A stretch of 64,000 nucleotides of DNA. Source: Polyangiaceae bacterium. GTDB taxonomy: Bacteria; Myxococcota_A; Polyangia; Polyangiales; Polyangiaceae. Within the stretch, counting starts at the first letter, position 1. Each line of letters starts with the position of its first letter. The stretch lies in contig JADLEQ010000049.1 of NCBI GenBank assembly GCA_020846005.1, forward strand, positions 1 to 64,000, given 5' to 3'. The notes below the pieces were generated by a model that saw nothing but the letters and a program-made list of their open reading frames with translations, was not told where the DNA came from and did no database searches. The translations under genes and the position numbers were made by a program. Of this stretch, positions 61,007 to 64,000 are shown piece by piece.

Positions 61007-62680
61007 ATGCCCGAGTTCATCTACACGATGCAGGACGTGTCCCGGGTGCACCCCCCGGACAAGAAGGTCCTCAGCAACATCACGCTGGCGTTCTTCCCGG
61101 GCGCCAAGATCGGCGTCATCGGGAGCAACGGCTCCGGGAAGAGCTCGCTCCTCCGGATCCTGGCGGGGGTGGACCAGGACTTCCTCGGCGAGGCGCGGCC
61201 GCACCCGGGCACGCGCATCGGGTACTTCGCGCAGGAGCCGGACCTGGGCGCGGCGCAGACGGTCCGCGAGGCGGTCGAGCAGGCGGTGAAGCAGCAGCGC
61301 GCCATCCTGGACGAGTTCGAGCAGGTGAGCGCGCGCCTCGGCGAGCCGCTGAGCGACGCCGACATGAACGCCGCGCTGGAGCGCCAGGCCGCCCTGCAGG
61401 ACCAGATCGACGCGGCCGATCTGTGGAACCTGGACAGCCACGTCGACGTCGCGATGGACGCCCTGCGCGTCCCGCCGGGGGACGCCGAGATCGCCCGGCT
61501 GTCCGGCGGCGAGAAGCGACGGGTCGCGCTGTGCCGGATCCTGCTCGAGCGACCCGACCTGCTCCTGCTCGACGAGCCGACCAATCACCTCGACGCCGAG
61601 AGCGTCGCCTGGCTCGAGCGCTTCCTGAAGGACTACCCGGGGACGGTCATCGCGGTCACGCACGACCGCTACTTCCTCGACGACGTGGCCGAGTGGATCC
61701 TCGAGCTCGACCGGGGGCACGGCTACCCGTTCAAGGGGAACTACTCCGGCTGGCTCGAGCAGAAGAGCGCCCGCCTCCGCCAGGAGGAGAAGCAGGAGAG
61801 CGCGCGCCAGCGCAAGCTCAAGCAGGAGCTCGACTGGGTGCGCGCCTCGCCCCGCGCCCGGCAGGCCAAGAGCAAGGCGCGCCTGGCGGCGTACGACGAG
61901 CTGGTCGCCCAGTCGAGCAAGGGCCCCAGCGACCCGACGGAGATCTCCATCCCGCCGGGGCCGCGCCTGGGCGACGTGGTGATCGAGGCGGACGCCCTGA
62001 CGAAGGCGTTCGGCGACCGCCTGCTGTTCGAGGGGCTCAGCTTCCGCCTGCCGCGCTCGGGCATCGTCGGGGTGATCGGACCAAACGGCGCCGGGAAGAC
62101 GACGCTCTTCCGCATGCTCGTCGGGGAAGAGCAGCCGGACTCCGGCGCGCTCCGCGTGGGTGACACGGTGAAGATCGCGTACGTCGATCAGAGCCGCGAG
62201 TCCCTCGCGGGCGACCAGAACGTGTGGCAGGAGATCTCACGCGGCGAGGACAAGATCGTCCTCGGCAAGCGGGAGGTGGCTTCCCGGGCATACTGCTCGT
62301 GGTTCGGCTTCAAGGGGAGCGACCAGCAGAAGCTGGTGAAGAGCCTGTCCGGCGGCGAGCGCAACCGCGTGCACCTGGCGAAGCTCCTTCAGGCGGGCGG
62401 GAACCTGCTCCTCCTCGACGAGCCGACCAACGACCTCGACGTGGACACGCTCCGGGCGCTGGAGGAGGCGCTGCTCGGCTTCGCCGGGTGCGCGGTCGTA
62501 ATTTCGCACGACCGGTGGTTCCTCGACCGGATCGCCACCCACATGCTCGCCTTCGAGGGCGACAGCAAGGCCGTGTGGTTCGAGGGCAACTATCAGGCGT
62601 ACGAGGAGGACCGCCGGCGCCGCGTGGGCGCCGACGCCGATCAGCCGCACCGCCTCAAGTACCGCAAGCTCACGCGCTGA
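61007..62680 (+). CDS. ettA: Energy-dependent translational throttle protein EttA
   Basis: The ATG of MPEFIYTMQDVSRVHPP gives 557 aa, nearly the length of E. coli EttA. Two ABC domains each have Walker A (GSNGSGKSSLL, GPNGAGKTTLF), signature (LSGGEKRRVAL, LSGGERNRVHL) and Walker B (LLLLDEPTNHLD, LLLLDEPTNDLD). The inter-domain region contains an arm-like insert and the P-site linker (KLKQELDWVRASPRARQAK). It binds the ribosome E site and gates the first peptide bond by ATP/ADP ratio. Confidence 0.93.
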   Translation: MPEFIYTMQDVSRVHPPDKKVLSNITLAFFPGAKIGVIGSNGSGKSSLLRILAGVDQDFLGEARPHPGTRIGYFAQEPDLGAAQTVREAVEQAVKQQRAILDEFEQVSARLGEPLSDADMNAALERQAALQDQIDAADLWNLDSHVDVAMDALRVPPGDAEIARLSGGEKRRVALCRILLERPDLLLLDEPTNHLDAESVAWLERFLKDYPGTVIAVTHDRYFLDDVAEWILELDRGHGYPFKGNYSGWLEQKSARLRQEEKQESARQRKLKQELDWVRASPRARQAKSKARLAAYDELVAQSSKGPSDPTEISIPPGPRLGDVVIEADALTKAFGDRLLFEGLSFRLPRSGIVGVIGPNGAGKTTLFRMLVGEEQPDSGALRVGDTVKIAYVDQSRESLAGDQNVWQEISRGEDKIVLGKREVASRAYCSWFGFKGSDQQKLVKSLSGGERNRVHLAKLLQAGGNLLLLDEPTNDLDVDTLRALEEALLGFAGCAVVISHDRWFLDRIATHMLAFEGDSKAVWFEGNYQAYEEDRRRRVGADADQPHRLKYRKLTR

Positions 62681-62714
62681 TCCGCCGCGACGTGCGCGCG
62701 CGACCCGAGGGCGC

Positions 62715-64000
62715 TCAGCGCACCTCCGGGTAGCACGAGCCCGCCTTGCAGACCTCGTTGCCCGTGCAGTCGGTGTCCGCGTTGCACGGCTTGCGCAGCA
62801 CGGAGGTCACCCACTGCGCGATGTGGTTGCCGCCCTTCTTCTGGTAGGGGAACCAGTAGGCCGGCGTGCTCGCGTCCTGCCCCGTCGCGGCGCGGTCGGG
62901 ATCGAACGCCGACATCCAGAGCTGCACGCGCTGCTCCTCGTACAGGCGGAGCCCGAAGGCGCGGCCGGCGCTGAACGTGAAGAACATCGCCCGCCGGTTG
63001 CCGTCGTACGTGTAGATGCCGGGCGCCCACTTGGGCCAACTGGTCCACTTGCCGCCCGTCGCCGCGACGAGGTGGACGGCCTGACCTCCGTTGGCGTTCA
63101 CGTACCAGAGCTCGCCGTCCTGCTGCGCGACGCCGGCGTCCGGATCGGGCGGCGCGCCGTTCGACATCGAGTTGTTGTTGAGCGCCGAGCGGTTGAAGAT
63201 GACCCAGTCCTCGATGGGCGCGAACGACGGGTAGTAGTTGTTCGCGCCCGTGAACGGCACGATCAGCTTGTGGTTGGACCACGTTCCGCCGACGTAGTCC
63301 GCCGTGCCGATCGCGGCCGAGCTCACCCCCGCGCCGAGGCCGAACGCCGGCCCCGACGGGTTCGCGTACACGACCTTGGCGCCGCTGGGCGACCAGTCCG
63401 GCTGCGACGCGTTCGGCACCACGCCTTGCACGATCACCCCCGTCGAGAGGTCCTGCTGGTCGATGCGGTTTCCGCTCGCGAGCAGCATCTGCGAGCCCTC
63501 GGGGGAGAACGAATAGAACGCGTAGCCGTTGCCGGTGAGCGGCGTGCCGGTCGGCGTGTTCAGCTGCTGGCGCGTCTGCACCGAGAACACGCTGTAGGGA
63601 GACAGCCCGGGGAAGTCCCTCCCGAACGAGATCTTGGCGCCGTCCCGCGACAGCGCGTGACACCCGATGCACATCGCCGCGCCGGCGGTGAACGGGACCA
63701 GGAAGTCCTCGCCCTCCTGGACGGGGTAGCCGAAGTCGAAGCGGATGATCGCGCCGCCCGTGTTCCAGTAATAGAGGCCACCCGTGATCGGCTCCCGGGT
63801 GATCCAGAACGTGCGCTGCTCGCTCTCGCCGACGGCGCCCGGCGTCGCGCCGTTCACGCCGCGGATCGTCCACTCGACGGCGGGGCCGCCAGCGGCCGCC
63901 AGCCCGAGCTCCGTCCAGAACGCCGGATCCGGCGTGTGGGAGCAGCCGCCGTTCAGGGACTCGGGGCACCCCACGTACTCGATGAGCTTCAGCGTCGCCG
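62715..64000 (-). CDS. Partial secreted protein with haem-c motif and beta-propeller-like region
   Basis: The frame is open to the right edge, so the 5' part is outside the window; the visible part has about 428 residues. It contains a CxxCH haem-c attachment site (AMCIGCHALSRDG) and Trp/Gly-rich repeats resembling TolB/WD40-type blades (FYSFSPEGSQMLLASGN, QPDWSPSGAKVVYANPSG). The C-terminus has Cys pairs (DTDCTGNEVCKAGSCYP) like small secreted domains. It is probably an exported electron-transfer or surface protein. Confidence 0.75.
   Translation of the reverse strand, partial: ATLKLIEYVGCPESLNGGCSHTPDPAFWTELGLAAAGGPAVEWTIRGVNGATPGAVGESEQRTFWITREPITGGLYYWNTGGAIIRFDFGYPVQEGEDFLVPFTAGAAMCIGCHALSRDGAKISFGRDFPGLSPYSVFSVQTRQQLNTPTGTPLTGNGYAFYSFSPEGSQMLLASGNRIDQQDLSTGVIVQGVVPNASQPDWSPSGAKVVYANPSGPAFGLGAGVSSAAIGTADYVGGTWSNHKLIVPFTGANNYYPSFAPIEDWVIFNRSALNNNSMSNGAPPDPDAGVAQQDGELWYVNANGGQAVHLVAATGGKWTSWPKWAPGIYTYDGNRRAMFFTFSAGRAFGLRLYEEQRVQLWMSAFDPDRAATGQDASTPAYWFPYQKKGGNHIAQWVTSVLRKPCNADTDCTGNEVCKAGSCYPEVR

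Overview
This is a very GC-rich, gene-dense bacterial window, most likely from the Myxococcota (Polyangia-like). Several features point there. There is a CdnL/CarD regulator and a short histone-H1-like Lys/Ala protein. There are many lipoproteins with Asp/Ala- or Gly-rich linkers after the lipobox, an AgmX/PglI-type protein, and eukaryote-like signalling parts (a HEAT-repeat Ser/Thr kinase, a double-FHA protein, a pseudokinase, vWA proteins). No rRNA, tRNA, CRISPR array, insertion sequence or phage gene was seen. Most genes are on the minus strand, and many are coupled by 4-base start/stop overlaps (GTGA, ATGA, TTGA).

Layout from left to right. 0.1-6.6 kb: two lipoproteins around a HEAT-repeat Ser/Thr kinase. 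6.7-7.7 kb: a decayed zinc-ribbon/CPBP membrane protease gene. 7.8-11 kb: a three-gene cassette of zinc-ribbon pseudokinase, vWA protein and a divergent adenylosuccinate-synthetase-like enzyme. 11-16 kb: an orphan DNA methyltransferase, a DUF4156 lipoprotein, a COG3146-type acyltransferase and an S9 peptidase. 16-21.6 kb: a convergent thioesterase and a tightly coupled operon acyl-CoA synthetase - E1alpha - E1beta - E2 - acyl carrier protein. 21.7-25.3 kb: coaX, a HEAT-cyclophilin fusion and a DUF218 protein. 25.5-30.2 kb: pcnB, the FHA protein, a signal-peptidase-I-like protein with a changed catalytic lysine, a trypsin-like lipoprotein and a TPR-like protein.

30.4-39.2 kb: a long minus-strand run of second orphan methyltransferase, zincin with zinc ribbons, beta-barrel/SppA fusion, frameshifted lipoprotein, small lipoprotein, degenerate ABC ATPase and proB. 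39.3-42 kb: trpS with a lipoprotein, convergent with cdnL, then about 700 bases of non-coding DNA with a G-rich degenerate decamer tract. 42-51.5 kb: Ppx/GppA, OmpA lipoprotein, the H1-like gene behind a good sigma-70-type promoter, a large unknown protein, an RND/MMPL exporter, an AgmX-like lipoprotein, a retropepsin-like protein and coaD. 51.5-56.3 kb: a coupled operon thiolase - metallo-beta-lactamase-fold hydrolase - 71-aa protein - SctL/FliH-like protein - M50 protease, and a scramblase-like gene. 56.4-64 kb: pntA-pntB, a HEAT lipoprotein, ettA and the 3' part of a gene with a haem-c motif that runs off the right edge.

Housekeeping genes (trpS, coaD, coaX, proB, pcnB, pntAB, ettA, cdnL) are intact, so the window is chromosomal. 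The most unusual parts are the pseudokinase/vWA/PurA-like cassette, the ACP-linked ketoacid-dehydrogenase-like operon, and the SctL/FliH-like protein inside a metabolic and protease operon.
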